Assembly: GCA_011033025.1 (NCBI GenBank)
Contig: WFMF01000004.1
Span: 1,116,001 to 1,180,000 of the forward strand
Direction of reading: 5' to 3'
DNA length: 64,000 nt
Source: Beroe forskalii
Taxonomy: Eukaryota; Ctenophora; Nuda; Beroida; Beroidae
Shown here piece after piece: positions 22,960-34,831 of this stretch (within the stretch, counting starts at the first letter, position 1; every line of letters begins with the position of its first letter). Under the pieces are notes generated by a model. It was not told the DNA's origin and ran no database searches. It was given only the letters and a program-made list of their open reading frames with translations. Made by a program: the position numbers and the translations under genes.

Positions 22960-23199
22960 TATGTCTAAAAACTAGCAGGGGTCTGGGGGCGGCAGCCCCC
23001 AGAAGCCAGGCCACAGACGTTCTGAGTTGATGAAATTGTCACCTCATAGTGACTTTTACCCTTACTCTGGCCGAAATTTCGATGTGAATGACATAAGAAA
23101 TCTAAAACGAAATGAATTTCAAATGACAAGCAGGGGTTTGGGGCGGCAGCCCCCAGAAGCCAGACGTTCTGCGTAGATGAAATTGTCGCCTCATAGTGA
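22960..23199 (+). repeat. 148-bp satellite in element I, part 1 (two units)
   Basis: The unit contains AGCAGGGGTCTGGGGGCGGC followed by AGCCCCCAGAAGCCAG, forming a GC hairpin (CTGGGGG/CCCCCAG), and an AT-rich remainder with GATGAAATTGTCACCTCATA. Units begin near 22974 and 23122. The array is split by C1 and resumes at 24514. Confidence 0.88.
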
Positions 23200-23207
23200 T
23201 TAATACC

Positions 23208-24505
23208 CCCTAATCAATATCATTGGGAACGGAGGACCATATGGGGACGACCAAAAATGTCAAATTTTAAAAATTTTTGACACAAGAAATTTTTAACAGT
23301 TTCCGTTGAATTTCCGCTGAGATAACTAGAACTAAACATACATGTAATCTAACTCTCGCGATGATTCTTGTCTTGCTCTAATATGCGTATAATACACATG
23401 GGAGAAATAGGCGGATAGATTGCTGTAATTATTATAACGCAATGTTGTAGGTCCTTGACTTTGAACTGCCTATTCGCAGGGTTTACATCATCATCAGATA
23501 ATATATAAAGCGCCTATACGTTTCTATATGTAAAGCAGTTAAAGTGATACTTTAATACTTTAATGGAGAACGCTGGCAACGGCCAATGAAAAGTCCGATC
23601 CGCTCGAGAACGCTGGCAATGGCCAATGGGCTGTCCGAACGAAAAACATAAGTTAACCTTAGATTCAATGATCCTGTAATTAGATTTTGGTCTTCTGTAA
23701 TTTTAGTTCTTCAGCCCACACGTCACTATTTTGCATATGGGGGGCAAGAAAAGTAAATCTCATTTTCGGGGAATCGGGGATCGAAGAACATGATACTGTA
23801 GTACTGTAGAGCTGTGTGTTGCAAATCATTCATAAAAGAAAGAAAGGAATGCAATGATATTACCAAAGTTAACATGTACCTACCTACATGATATTCCTGA
23901 TTGCATTTTGCATCTCTGTATTACTATCATAACAACAACATTCAAGTATTCAAGCCGTTTCAAGCAGTCGTTCGTTTTGCAATTTGCATGGAAATTTTTA
24001 TGTCATCTATTTTGTCCACGTGCAGTACGATAATTCAAATAAGTTTAAATCCGGAACTTCTATCAATTTTCATAAGAGGAATAAGTAGTGCCTGATTTCT
24101 GTACTATAATGTGTACATTAGTATCAAGAACTGCGTCACTTAATTAATTCGTTTTTGATAAACTCATGCTAATTAATTTCGCAGTATAATTTCATTGTCC
24201 AGAGTCTATCAGTTGTTATAATTATCATTACTACAGTGAAGGAATTTTACTTAAATGAGTGTATCAATATAGAGTTAACGTACAGACAACAGCTGCAAAA
24301 TTCAACGGAAATGTAATGTTCTGATTTTCTAATCGAATAATGGAATAATTTGAGCAAATCATGGAATAATTTGAGCAAATAAAATGTTTAATTTCGTCAA
24401 AAATCGAACGTATTTTTTTGCCAATTCAGGGGATGCGCTTGCTGAAAAAAAGGAGAACCAATTATTTTCTTGGGGACGACCAATCAATTATGATATTGAT
24501 ATGGG
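23208..24505. mobile_element. Element C, copy 1 (1298 bp, 8-bp target duplication)
   Basis: It begins CCCTAATCAATATC and ends GATATTGATATGGG, so the inverted termini are CCCWWATCAATATC. The flanks are a perfect 8-bp duplication TTAATACC (23200-23207 and 24506-24513). A GGGGACGACCAA block lies near each end in the same orientation. No transposase is encoded. It inserted into the 148-bp satellite of element I. A second copy is at 36050-36980. Confidence 0.9.
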
Positions 24506-24513
24506 TTAATACC

Positions 24514-25310
24514 CTTAGTTCAGAGGAAATTTCATGGTGAATGACAAAAGAAATCTAAAATGAAATGAATTTCAAATGAAAAGCAGGGGTCTGGGGGCGG
24601 CAGCCCCCAGGAGCTAGACGTTTTGAGTTGATGAAATTGTCACCTCATAGTGATTTTTACCCTTACTCTGGCCGAAATTTCAAGGTGAATGACACAAGAA
24701 ATCTAAAACGAAATGAATTTCAAATGACAAGCAGGGGTCTGGGGGCGGCAGCCCCCAGAAGCCAGATGTTCTGAGTTGATGAAATTGTCACCTCATAGTG
24801 ATTTTTACCCCTACTCTGGCCGAAATTTCAAGGTGAATGACGCAAGAAATCTAAAACGAAATGAATTTCTAATGACAAGCAGGGGTCTGGGGGCGGCAGC
24901 CCCAGAAGCCGACGTTCTGCATAGATGAAATTGTCGCCTCAAAGTGATTTATACCCTTAGTTCAGAGAAAATTTCAAGGTGAATGACACAAGAAATCTAA
25001 AACGAAATGAATTTCAAATGACAAGCAGGGGTCTGGGGCGGCAGCCCCAGAAGCCAGACGTTCTGCGTAGATGAAATTGTCACCTCATAATGATTAAATG
25101 ATTCTTATCCTAACGTCAGCCGAAATTTCAAGATGAATGACACAAGAAATTTAAAACAAACTGTATTTCGAATCACAAGCAGGGGTCTGGGGCGGCAGCC
25201 CCCAGAAGCCAGACCTTCTGTGTAGATTAAATTGTCGCCTCATAATGACTCTTACCCTAACTTAAGCTGATTTTCAAAGTGCCTGAAATATGGAATCTAT
25301 AACAAAATGA
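24514..25310 (+). repeat. 148-bp satellite in element I, part 2 (five units)
   Basis: Units with the CTGGGGGCGGCAGCCCCCAG hairpin start near 24581, 24729, 24877, 25023 and 25177. Spacing is 146-154 bp. Several units have lost bases symmetrically from the hairpin (GGGGCGGCAGCCCC), keeping it self-complementary. The last units decay toward 25310. Confidence 0.88.
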
Positions 25311-25689
25311 ATTTTGAATGACACCCCTTAAAGGTACATGTTCTGATCAAATGAAATTGTCGTCCCCTCATGATCAAATGGAATTTTCGTCTCGTCATGG
25401 TAAAATGAAACTTACGTCCTGAGTTCAGCATTTCGTCCTGAGTTCAGCATTAATTGTCAAGGTCAATGATTGAAATTAATCAATTTATTTGTATCGCAAG
25501 CCTTGCTATCTCAATTAATTGATCTCATTTGAAGGAAGGTACCTGATAGAAGGTGTGAACACTAGAAAAAACTTCATGAATTGTATCATGAGTTTGATCT
25601 TCAATTAAAATTGTCCTTGGCATAAGTGGAGACAATGGTACCTATCTACAATTATTTTCTGTTATTTGCCAAAAATTTCCCCCGAAATC

Positions 25690-25900
25690 TTGATTCTTGA
25701 AGCCCCACTTTCCTAGTTCCTACCCCAATCGCTATCTAGAAGTCCCACTTTTTCTACCCCAGTTCCAATCTTGAAGCCCCACTTCTCCTACCCCAGTGCA
25801 GTCCTAATCTTGCAAAGCCCTTCTTTTCCTACCCCAATCCCAATCTTGAAGTCCGACTATTCCTACCCCAGTCCCAATCTGTAAGCTTTATAGCCCCAAG
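25690..25900. repeat. Degenerate CCCCAATCTTGAAGCCCCAC repeats
   Basis: About five imperfect units of roughly 40-45 bp share TACCCCA, ATCTTGAAG and CCCCACTT. This is a drifted tandem repeat near the right end of element I. No gene. Confidence 0.7.
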
Positions 25901-26016
25901 TTACTCCTAGGCTGCCCCAGTTTCAATATTCATGTTCCATCTGTCAACTATCCTACCAAAAATGAATTCCCCCATGAAAATCTCCAACTTCAGATTTTCC
26001 CAGCTTTTCGTTTTTG

Positions 26017-26051
26017 GACTCTCTTTGCGCGCTACGCGCGCAAAGAGAGTC
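26017..26051. repeat. Perfect 16-bp hairpin near right end of element I
   Basis: GACTCTCTTTGCGCGC (26017-26032) is exactly complementary to 26036-26051, with a TAC loop. The GC-rich tip over an AT/GA stem is like the capped hairpins in elements K and X. It is not a canonical terminator in a eukaryote. Confidence 0.9.
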
Positions 26052-27312
26052 AATGACTGAAAATTCCCCAGTTTGCCAAATTTTTTCCCCGTCAGCACTG
26101 CTGACGAGACTGACCACTATTGGAAGGTAAGCCCCCTGCTGATTTGGTGACGTCAGTGCATTCCTTTCGGTTGGAACGAACGTAACTAAACCTCACGCAT
26201 TCCGAAACAACGTTATTCTAACTTGGAATTACTAGAATTGACCAATTTCCTAATTTCTACAAATCGTCCACGTGAACTCACGTGCTGAAATTTAGCACCC
26301 AGATCTAATTTCACGTGCATTAGTCGTATTTGAACTCATTTCAACGCAATCAAGTCGAAAATCCCGTGTAAATATCAATTTCTATAAATCACCTAATTTC
26401 TACAAAACTTCCACGTGAACTCACGTGATTCACTATTTCATCGTATATTTCCCACATTTAGTCACTGCGAGACATGAAGAAACCATTATTAGTTCACCAT
26501 CGTATCACAGAATAGGGCTGCAGTACAATTTTTCGTCATAAACGTAATTACAACCATTCTGCAGCTCAATTTTTAGAGGCTTCACATGACGACATATTTC
26601 GACCGATCGCTGTGAAACTCGTTTTATGGCTAAATCTCGAGATCTAAAAGCAAAATATCGAAGTAAAACATAATCCCATGAAAACTCTTTGAGTTAGAGA
26701 TGTTCAAAGTAGCGCAAAATAGCGTTTTATCGCAAAATATGCTATTTTAGTGGTTTTACGCGATTTTGATGACGTCATCACAGCACCCAAATAGGCTCAA
26801 ACCAACTTCCCGTATGGCCTATTAAGCAATTCCATCTTAGTACAACATACTTTGGCCGATCTCATCTCAAGATAGGTCGCAGTTCTTGACATCTCACTCG
26901 TTTAATAAGTTTTGTCCTAAAATTTCGACATCGATTTTTCACCGCACCTTAGAAAATCGCGTATATCTCGATGAAAAATCGAGATAACCCAATGATCCAT
27001 ATGATTTTCTGAAAGCTCTTTAAATTTCTAACTAACGATTTTTCAAAATTTTTGAGCTATCTCCATTCCTTCTTGGTGAAAAATGCGCTCGAAAACGACC
27101 TATTTTCGCTAAAAAAGCAGTAAAATTTCGCTAAGTTGATGACGTCATAATGACGTCATAATGACGTCATCAGAACTTCTTTTATAGCCTAATGCAATTT
27201 CCCATCTTAGATCTACAAAACGTGACCTCGATCATGTCTCTACCATTTGTAGAACTTGAGATCTCATCGATTTAAATTGGGTCACAAATTATCTTATATC
27301 TTATATCTTATA

Positions 27313-28975
27313 ACCACCAAAACCGTTGGACGGTTGGTCTAGTAACCCCCCGCTGGTTTGGATGTGATCAGCTCTTTTTGTCTTTTTCAGGTTCCGTTGT
27401 CACATCCAAACCCGCGGGGGTTACTAGACCAACCGTCCAACGGTTTTGGTGGTGATATCTTGACAGATGTATCTAGTTTGAACCCATGTTACTTGTCCAA
27501 AGGCAGTTTGGACCCACGTAACTTGATCTCACGTAGTCCGAACCCATGTTACTAGCCCAAACGCAATCAAGTCTAACCCACATAACTCACCCTTACGAAG
27601 TCCAAAACTACGTGATTCTAACTTGGAATTACTAGAATTGATATATTTCTTCTTCCACGTGAACTCACGTGCTGAAATATAGCAACCAGATCTATTTTCA
27701 CGTGCATTAGTCTTATCTGAACTCATTTCAACGTAACCAAGTCGAAAATCCCGTGTAAATATCAATTTCTTCAAATCCCCTAATTTCTACAAAGCGTCCG
27801 TGTGTACTCACGTGCTGAAGTGTAGCAACCAGATCTAATTTCACGTGCATTAGTCTTATCTGAAATCATTTCAACGTAACCAAGTCGAAAATCCCGTGTA
27901 AATATCAATTTCTTCAAATCCCCTAATTTCTACAAAACGTCCGTGTGTACTCACGTGCTGAAATATGGCAACCAGATCTAATTTCACGTGCATTAGTCGT
28001 ATTTAAACTCATTTCAACGTAATCAAGTCGAAAATCCCGTGTAAATATCAATTTCTTCAAATCCCCTAATTTCTACAAAACGTCCGCGTGAACTCACGTG
28101 CTTCACTAGTCCATCGTATATTTCTCATCCCTATTCAATGTGAGACATGGAGAAACCATTATCAGTTCACCATCGTATCACAGAATAGGACCACAGTACA
28201 AATTTTCGTCATAAACATAATTTCAATCAATTTGCAGTTCAATTTTTAGGAGTCTCCCACGACAACAATCTTCGACCGATCGCCCTGAAACTCGTTTTAT
28301 AGCTTAATCTCAAGGTCTAAAATCAGCATATCAATGTAAAACATAATCCGATGAAAACTCTTTGAGTTAGAAATGTCCAAAGTAGCGCAAAATAGCGTTC
28401 TATCGCAAAATACGCTATTTTAGTGGTTTTACGCGATTTTGATGACGTCATCACAGCACCCAAATAGGCTCAAACCAACTTCCCATATAGCCTATCACAC
28501 AATTCCGCCTTAGTACAACATACTTTGACCGGTCTCATCTCAAGATAAGTCGCAGTTCTTGACATCTCACTCGTTTAATAAGTGTTGTCCTATAATTTGG
28601 AAATCGATTTTTCACCGTACCTTAGAAAATCGCGTATATCTCGATGAAAAATCGAGATAGCCCAATGATCCATATGATTTTCTGAAAGCTCTTTAAATTT
28701 CCAACCAACGATTTTTCAAAATTTTTGAGCTATCTCCATTCCTTCTTGGTGAAAAATGCGCACAAAGATGACCTATTTTCGCTAAAAAAGCAATAAAATT
28801 TCGCTAAGTTGATGACGTCATAGCGACGTGATAATGACGTCACCAGAACTTCTATTATAGCCTATAACACTTTCCTATCTTAGATCAACAAAACCTGACC
28901 TCGATCATGTCTCTACCATTTCCTGTTCTTGAGATCTCATCGTTTTAAATTTGCTCCCAATTATCATGCTATATT
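27313..28975 (+). mobile_element. E-family repeat, copy E5 (hairpin subtype)
   Basis: This is the first of five near-consecutive hairpin-subtype copies. After the terminal hairpin (27313-27456) come short AACCCACGTAACT repeats, three 145-bp subrepeats containing TTTCACGTGCATTAGTC (near 27695, 27838 and 27984), the CGTATCACAGAATAGG block, TGATGACGTCATCACAGC, TATCTCGATGAAAAATCGAG, the second TGACGTCA cluster, and the TTCTTGAGATCTCATCG end. It encodes nothing. Confidence 0.88.
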
Positions 28976-28984
28976 AGTATTATA

Positions 28985-30512
28985 ACCACCAAAACCGTTG
29001 GACGGTTGGTCTAGTAACCCCCCGCTGGTTTGGATGTGATCAGCCCATTTTGTCTCTTTTCAGGTTCTGTTGTCACATCCAAACCCGCGGGGGGTTACTA
29101 GACCAACCGTCCAACGGTTTTGGTGGTGATATCTTGACAGATGTATGTAGTTTGAACCCATTTTACTTGCCAAAAGGCAGTTTGGACCCACGTAACTTGC
29201 CCTCACGTAGTCTGAACCCACGTTACTAGCCCACACGCAAGTCTAACCCACGTAACTCACCCTGACGAAGTCCAAAACTACGTTATTCTAACTTGGAATT
29301 ACTAGAATTGATATATTTCTTAATTTCTACAAATCGTCCACGTGAACTCACGTGCTGAAATATAGCAACCAGATCTAATTTCACGTGCATTAGTCGTATT
29401 TGAACTCATTTCAACGTAACCAAGTCGAAAATCCCGTGTAAATATCAATTTCTTCAAATCCCCTAATTTCTACAAAACGTCCGTGTGTACTCACGTGCTG
29501 AAATATAGCAACCAGATCTAATTTCATGTGCATTAGTCGTATTTAAACCCATTTCAACGTAGTCAAGTCGAAAATCCCGTGTAAATATCATTTTCTTCAA
29601 ATCCCCTAATTTCTACAAAACGTCCGTGTGAACTCACGTGCTTCACTATTCCATCGTATATTTCTCATCCTATTCACTGCGAGACATGGAGAAACCATTA
29701 TCAGTTCACCATCGAATCACAGAATAGGGCTACAATACAATTTTTCATCATAAACGTAATTTCAATCAATTTGCAGTTCAATTTTTAGAAGCCTCCCACG
29801 ACAACAATCTTCGACCGATCGCCCCGAAACTTGTTTTATAGCTAAATCTCAAGGTTTAAAAGCAGCAAATCAAAGTAAAACATAATCCGATAAAAACTAT
29901 TTGAGTTAGAGATGTCCAAAGTAGCGCAAAATAGCGTTCTATCGCAAAATACGCTATTTTAGTGGTTTTACGCGATTTTGATGACGTCATCACAGCACCC
30001 AAATAGGCTCAAACCAACTTCCCATATAGCCTATCACACAATTCCACCTTAGTGCAACATAGTTTGACCGGTCTCAGCTCAAGATAAGTCGCAGTTCTTT
30101 ACATCTCACTCGATTAAGTTTTGTCCTATACAGTAATTTGGAAATCGATTTTTCACCGTACCTTAGAAAATCGAGTATATCTCGATGAAAAATCGAGATA
30201 GCCCAATGATCCATATGATTTTCTGAAAGCTCTTTAAATTTGCTAAAAATCATTCTGAAAAATCAGAGAGCTATCTCCTTTCCTTCTTGGTGAAAAATGC
30301 GCTCGAAAATGGCCTATTTTCGCTAAAAAAGGAATGAAATTTCGCTAAATTGATGACGTCATAGTGACGTGATAATGACGTCACCAGAATTTCTCTTATA
30401 GCCTATAACATTTTCCCATCTTAGATCAACAAAACCTGACCTCGATCATGGCTCTACCATTTCCCGTTCTTGAGATCTCATCGTTTTAAATTGGGTCCCA
30501 ATTATCATGATA
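28985..30512 (+). mobile_element. E-family repeat, copy E6 (hairpin subtype)
   Basis: Same order as E5, with two 145-bp subrepeats. The CRE-like TGACGTCA palindrome occurs near 29980 and again as a cluster near 30352-30383. The copy ends CCCAATTATCATGATA and runs into a TATATATAT tract in front of the next copy. Confidence 0.88.
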
Positions 30513-30527
30513 TATATTATATATATC

Positions 30528-31912
30528 ACCACCAAAACCGTTGGACGGTTGGTCTAGTAACCCCCCGCTGGTTTGGATGTGATCAGTCCATTTTGTCTCT
30601 TTTTAGGTTCCATTGTCACATCCAAACCCGCGGGGGGTTACTAGACCAACCGTCCAACGGTTTTGGTGGTGATATCTTGATATATGTATGTAGTTTGAAC
30701 CCATGTAACTTGCCAAAATGTAGTTTGAACCCACGTAACTTGCCCTCACGTAGTCCAAACCCACGTTACCTGCCCAAACGCAAGTCTGAGCCACGTTACT
30801 CAACCTTACAAAGTCCCATACTACGTTATTGTAACTTGGAATATTAGTAGATTTGATAAATTTCTTAATTTCTACAAATCGTCCATGTGAACTCACGTGC
30901 TGAAATATAGCAACCAGATCTAATTTCACGTGCATTAGTCGTATTTGAACTCACTTCAACGTAACCAAGTCAAAAATCCCGTGTAAATATCAATTTCTTC
31001 AAATCCCCTAATTTCTACAAAACGTCCGTGTGAACTCACGTGATTCACTAGTCGGTCGTATATTTCCCATCCCTATTCACTGCGAGACATGGAGAAACCA
31101 TTATCAGTTCACCATCGTATCACAGAATAGGACTACAGTACAAATTTTTGTCATAAACATAATTTCAATCAATTTGCAGTTCAATTTTTAGAAACCTCGC
31201 ACGACAACAATCTTCAGCCGATTGCCCTGAAACTTGTTTTATAGCTAAATCTCAAGGTCTAAAAGCAGCAGATCAAAGTAAAACATAATCCGATGAAAAC
31301 TCTTTGAGTTGGAGATGTCCAAAGTAGCGCAAAATAGTGTTCTATCGCAAAATATGCTATTTTAGTGGTTTTACGCGATTTTGATGACGTCATCACAGCA
31401 CCGAAGCAGCCTCGAACCAACTTTCTATATAGCCTATCACACTATTCCGCCTTAGTACAACATACTTTGACCGGTCTCATCTCAAGATAAGTCGCAGTTC
31501 TTGACATATCACTCGTTTAAGTTTTGTCCTATAATTTGGAAATTTATTTTTCACCGTACCTTAGAAAATCGCGTATATCTCGATGAAAAATCGAGATTGC
31601 CCAATGATCCATATGATTTTCTGAAAGCTCTTTAAATTTGCTAAAGATCATTCTGAAAAATCAGACCGCTACCTCCTTTCCTTCTTGGTGAAAAATGCGC
31701 TCGAAAATAGCCTATTTTCGCAAAAAATGAAATAAAATTTCGCTAAGTTGATGACGTCATAGTGACGTGAAAATGACGTCACCAGAACTTCTCTTATAGC
31801 CTATAACATTTTCCCATCTTAGACCAACAAAACCTGACCTCGATCATGGCTCTACCATTTCCCGTTCTTGACATCTCATCGTTTTAAATTTGCTCCCAAT
31901 TATCATGATATT
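30528..31912 (+). mobile_element. E-family repeat, copy E7 (hairpin subtype)
   Basis: It has a complete hairpin and one 145-bp subrepeat. Near 31640 the sequence AAAGATCATTCTGAAAAATC replaces the usual ACGATTTTTCAAAATTTTTG block, as also in E6 and E9, which groups these copies. Confidence 0.86.
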
Positions 31913-31936
31913 ATATATATATTATTATATCTTATA

Positions 31937-32025
31937 TCACCCTGTGACACTCAAATCTCTAACTTATACCCCTGGCCAGTTTTTTTTATTCCGCGGGGGG
32001 TTACCTCCCTGGCCAGGGAGGGAAT
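31937..32025 (-). mobile_element. Element A, solitary AGG-subtype copy
   Basis: It lies between E7 and E8 in reverse orientation. It reads ATCACCCTGTGACACTC on the left and ends with the CCTCCCTGGCCAGGGAGG hairpin. AT-rich (TATTATATC) sequence precedes it, as at the other A copies. Confidence 0.85.
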
Positions 32026-32027
32026 AC

Positions 32028-33405
32028 ACCACCAAAACCGTTGGACGGTTGGTCTAGTAACCCCCCGCTGGTTTGGATGTGATCAGTCCATTGTGGACCT
32101 TTTCAGGTTCCGTTGTCACATCCAAACCCGCGGGGGGTTACTAGACCAACCGTCCAACGGTTTTGGTGGTGATATCTTGACAGATTTACGTTTGAACCCA
32201 TGTAACTTGCCCAAACGCAGTTTGAACCCACGTAAATTGCCCTCACGTAGTCCAAACCCACGTTACTTGCCCACACGCAAGTCTAACCCACGTAACTCAC
32301 CCTTACAAAGCACAAAACTACGTTATTCTAACTTGGAATTACAAGAATTGATATATTTCCTAATTTCTACAAAACGTCCGTGTGTACTCACGTGCTGAAA
32401 TATAGTAACCAGATCTAATTTCACGTGCAATAGTCGTATTTAAACTCATTTCAACGTAATCAAGTCGAAAATCCCGTGTAAATATCAATTTCTTCAAATC
32501 CCCTAATTTCTACAAAACGTCCGCGTGAACTCACGTGATTCACTATTTCATCGTATATTTCCCACATTTAGTCACTGCGATACACGAAGAAACCATTGTT
32601 AGTTCACCATCGTATCACAGAATAGGGCGACCGTAAAATTTTTCGTCATGAACGTAATTTCAACCATTATGCAGCTCAATTTTTAAGGGTTTCACATGAC
32701 GACATATTTCGACCGATCGCCGTGAAACTCGTTTTATAGCTAAATCTCGAGATCTTAAAGCAAAATATGGAAGGAAAACATAATCCGATGAAAACTCTTT
32801 GAGTTAGAGATGTTCAAAGTAGCGCAAAATAGCGTTTTATCGCAAAATACGCTATTTTAGTGGTTTTACGCGATTTTGATGACGTCATCACAGCACTAAA
32901 ATAGGCTCAAACCAACTTCCCATATAGCCTATAAGACAATTCCGCCTTAGTAAAACATACTTTGACCGGTCTCATCTCAAGATACGTTGAAGTTCTTGAC
33001 ATCTCACTCGTTTAAGTTTTGTCCTACAATTTGGAAATCGATTTTTCACCGTACCTTAGAAAATCGCGTATATCTCGATGAAAAATCGAGATAGCCTAAT
33101 GATCCGTATGATTTTCTGAAAGCTCTTTAAATTTCCAACCGACGATTTTTCAACATTTTTGAGCTATCTCCATTCCTTCTTGGTGAAAAATGCGCATAAA
33201 CATGGCCTATTTTCGCGAAAAAAGCAATAAAATTTCGCTAAGTTGATGACGTCATAGTGACGTGAAAATGACGTCACCAGAACTTCTCTTATAGCCTATA
33301 ACATTTTCCCATCTTAGATCAACAAAACCTGACCTCGATCATGGCTCTACCATTTCCCGTTCTTGACATCTCGGCTTTCCAAATTTGCTCCCAATTATCA
33401 TGATA
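32028..33405 (+). mobile_element. E-family repeat, copy E8 (hairpin subtype)
   Basis: Complete hairpin directly against element A, then all family blocks. It contains TGATGACGTCATCACAGCAC near 32876 and the distal TGACGTCA cluster near 33245. The end shares the variant CTCGGCTTTCCAAATTTGC with E10, rather than CTCATCGTTTTAAATT. Confidence 0.86.
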
Positions 33406-33419
33406 TTATTATAATATAA

Positions 33420-34655
33420 ACCACCAAAACCGTTGGACGGTTGGTCTAGTAACCCCCCGCTGGTTTGGATGTGATCAGCCCATTTTGTCTTTTTTCAGGT
33501 TCCGTTGTCACATCCAAACCCGCGGGGGGTTACTAGACCAACCGTCCAACGGTTTTGGTGGTGATATCTTGACAGATGTATGTAGTTTGTAAATATCAAT
33601 TTCTTCAAATCACCTAATTTCTACAAAACGTCCGTGTGTACTCACGTGCTAAAATATGGCAACCAGATCTAATTTCATGTGCATTAGTCGTATTTAAACT
33701 CATTTCAACATAATCAAGTCGAAAATCCTGCGTAAATATCAATTTCTTCAAATCCCCTAATTTCTACAAAACGTCCGCGTGAACTCACGTGCTTCACTAG
33801 TCCATCGTATATTTCCCCGTTATTCGGACCCCCATTATTCGGACCCCCGTTATTCGGACCCCCATTATTCGGACCCCCGTTATTCGGACCCCCGTTACTC
33901 GGACCCCCGATATTCGGACCCCCGTTATTCGGACCCCAGTTATTCGGACCCCCGTTACTCGGACCCCCGTTATTCGGACCCCCGATATTCGGACCCCCGT
34001 TATTCGGACCCCCGTTATTCGGACCCACATAATCCGATGAAAACTCTATGAGTTGGAGATATAAAAGTAGCGCAAAATAGCATTCTATCACAAAATACGC
34101 TATTTTAGTGGTTTTACGCGATTTTGATGACGTCATCACAGCACCCACATAAGCTCAAACCAACTTCCCATATAGCCTATAAGACAATTCCACCCTAGTA
34201 CAACATACTTTGACCGGTCTCATCTCAAGATAAGCTGCAGTTCTTGACATATCACTCGTTTAAGTTTTTCTCCTAAAATTTTGAAATTGATTTTTCACCG
34301 TACCTTAGAAAATCGCATATATCTCGATGAAAAATCGAGATAGCCCAATGATCCATATGATTTTCTGAAAGCTCTTTAAATTTGCTAAAAATCATTCTGA
34401 AAAATCAGAGAGCTATCTCCTTTCCTTTTTGGTGAAAAATGCGCTCGAAAAGGGCCTATTTTCGCTAAAAAAGCAATAAAATTTCGATAAGTTGATGACG
34501 TCATAGTGACGTGAAAATGACGTCACCAGAACTTCTCTTATAGCCTATAACATTTTCCCATCTTAGATCAACAAAACCTGACCTCGATCATGGCTCTACT
34601 ATTTCCCGTTCTTGAGATCTCATCGTTTTAAATTTGCTCCCAATTATCATGATAT
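33420..34655 (+). mobile_element. E-family repeat, copy E9 (deletion derivative with minisatellite)
   Basis: After the hairpin the short-repeat zone is deleted (GTAGTTTG joins TAAATATCAATTTC). The ~230 bp normally between ATATTTCCC and CATAATCCGATG is replaced by the 15-bp minisatellite at 33815-34029. The remaining distal blocks are intact. E10 has the same deletion but only one 15-mer. Confidence 0.85.
33815..34029. repeat. 15-bp minisatellite TTATTCGGACCCCCG (~14 units)
   Basis: About 14 units of TTATTCGGACCCCCG, with GATATT and GTTACT variants and one CCCCAG unit. It is inside E9. Because the unit is five codons, long open frames (SDPRY and NGGPN types) arise on both strands without implying a gene. 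Confidence 0.95.
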
Positions 34656-34661
34656 TATAGA

Positions 34662-34831
34662 ACTATTAACCGAAGTAGAGATTAGTAACATGATATATGT
34701 TGCGAGCGCAGCGAGCAACATATATATGCATTATTGTACGAGGCGAAGCCGAGTTCAATAATGATGTGTTTTGTACGAGGCGAAGCCGAGTTCAAAACTA
34801 GATGTTACTTATCTTTACTGAGGTTAATAGT
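34662..34831. mobile_element. Element K, 170-bp cloverleaf-forming inverted-repeat element
   Basis: The termini ACTATTAACC and GGTTAATAGT are complementary, and the following 20 bases pair at 16 of 20 positions. Inside are three hairpins: ATATATGTTGC/GCAACATATAT (34693-34703 with 34715-34725), CATTATTG/CAATAATG (34729-34736 with 34756-34763) and GTTTTG/CAAAAC (34768-34773 with 34793-34798). The last two have the identical 19-nt loop TACGAGGCGAAGCCGAGTT. GATATTATA flanks both sides, two bases away from the left end. No coding capacity. Confidence 0.8.

Larger units (their letters stand above)
21017..26131. mobile_element. Transposon I, 5.1 kb non-autonomous, 8-bp target duplication
   Basis: Inverted termini CTTACCTTCCAA are present at both ends, with a perfect 8-bp duplication CCCCCTGC at 21009-21016 and 26132-26139. 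Close to each end the sequence TGAAAATTCCCCAGTTTGC occurs in the same orientation, together with CCCCGTCAGCA. The interior holds seven GTGCGTTACGCTAC-type motifs, a 148-bp satellite, nested element C1, and a degenerate CCCCA-rich repeat. No transposase is visible. An 8-bp duplication fits the hAT or P superfamilies; the family is not identified. Confidence 0.85.
20974..27296 (+). mobile_element. E-family repeat, copy E4, split by transposon I
   Basis: The first 43 bases (to 21016) and the remainder (26132-27296) form one E' copy closely similar to E3. They are separated by the 5115-bp insertion I at 21017-26131, with the 8-bp CCCCCTGC duplicated on both sides. E3 shows the uninterrupted sequence at the same position. 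Confidence 0.88.

Noticed and set aside
30470..32398. Open frames of 110-176 codons across E7 and E8
   Set aside because: They cross the hairpin and short tandem repeats, occur on both strands, and are not conserved in frame between E copies.
33714..34148. 144-codon GGPNNGGPN frame and its opposite-strand SDPRY frame
   Set aside because: Products of the 15-bp minisatellite inside E9.
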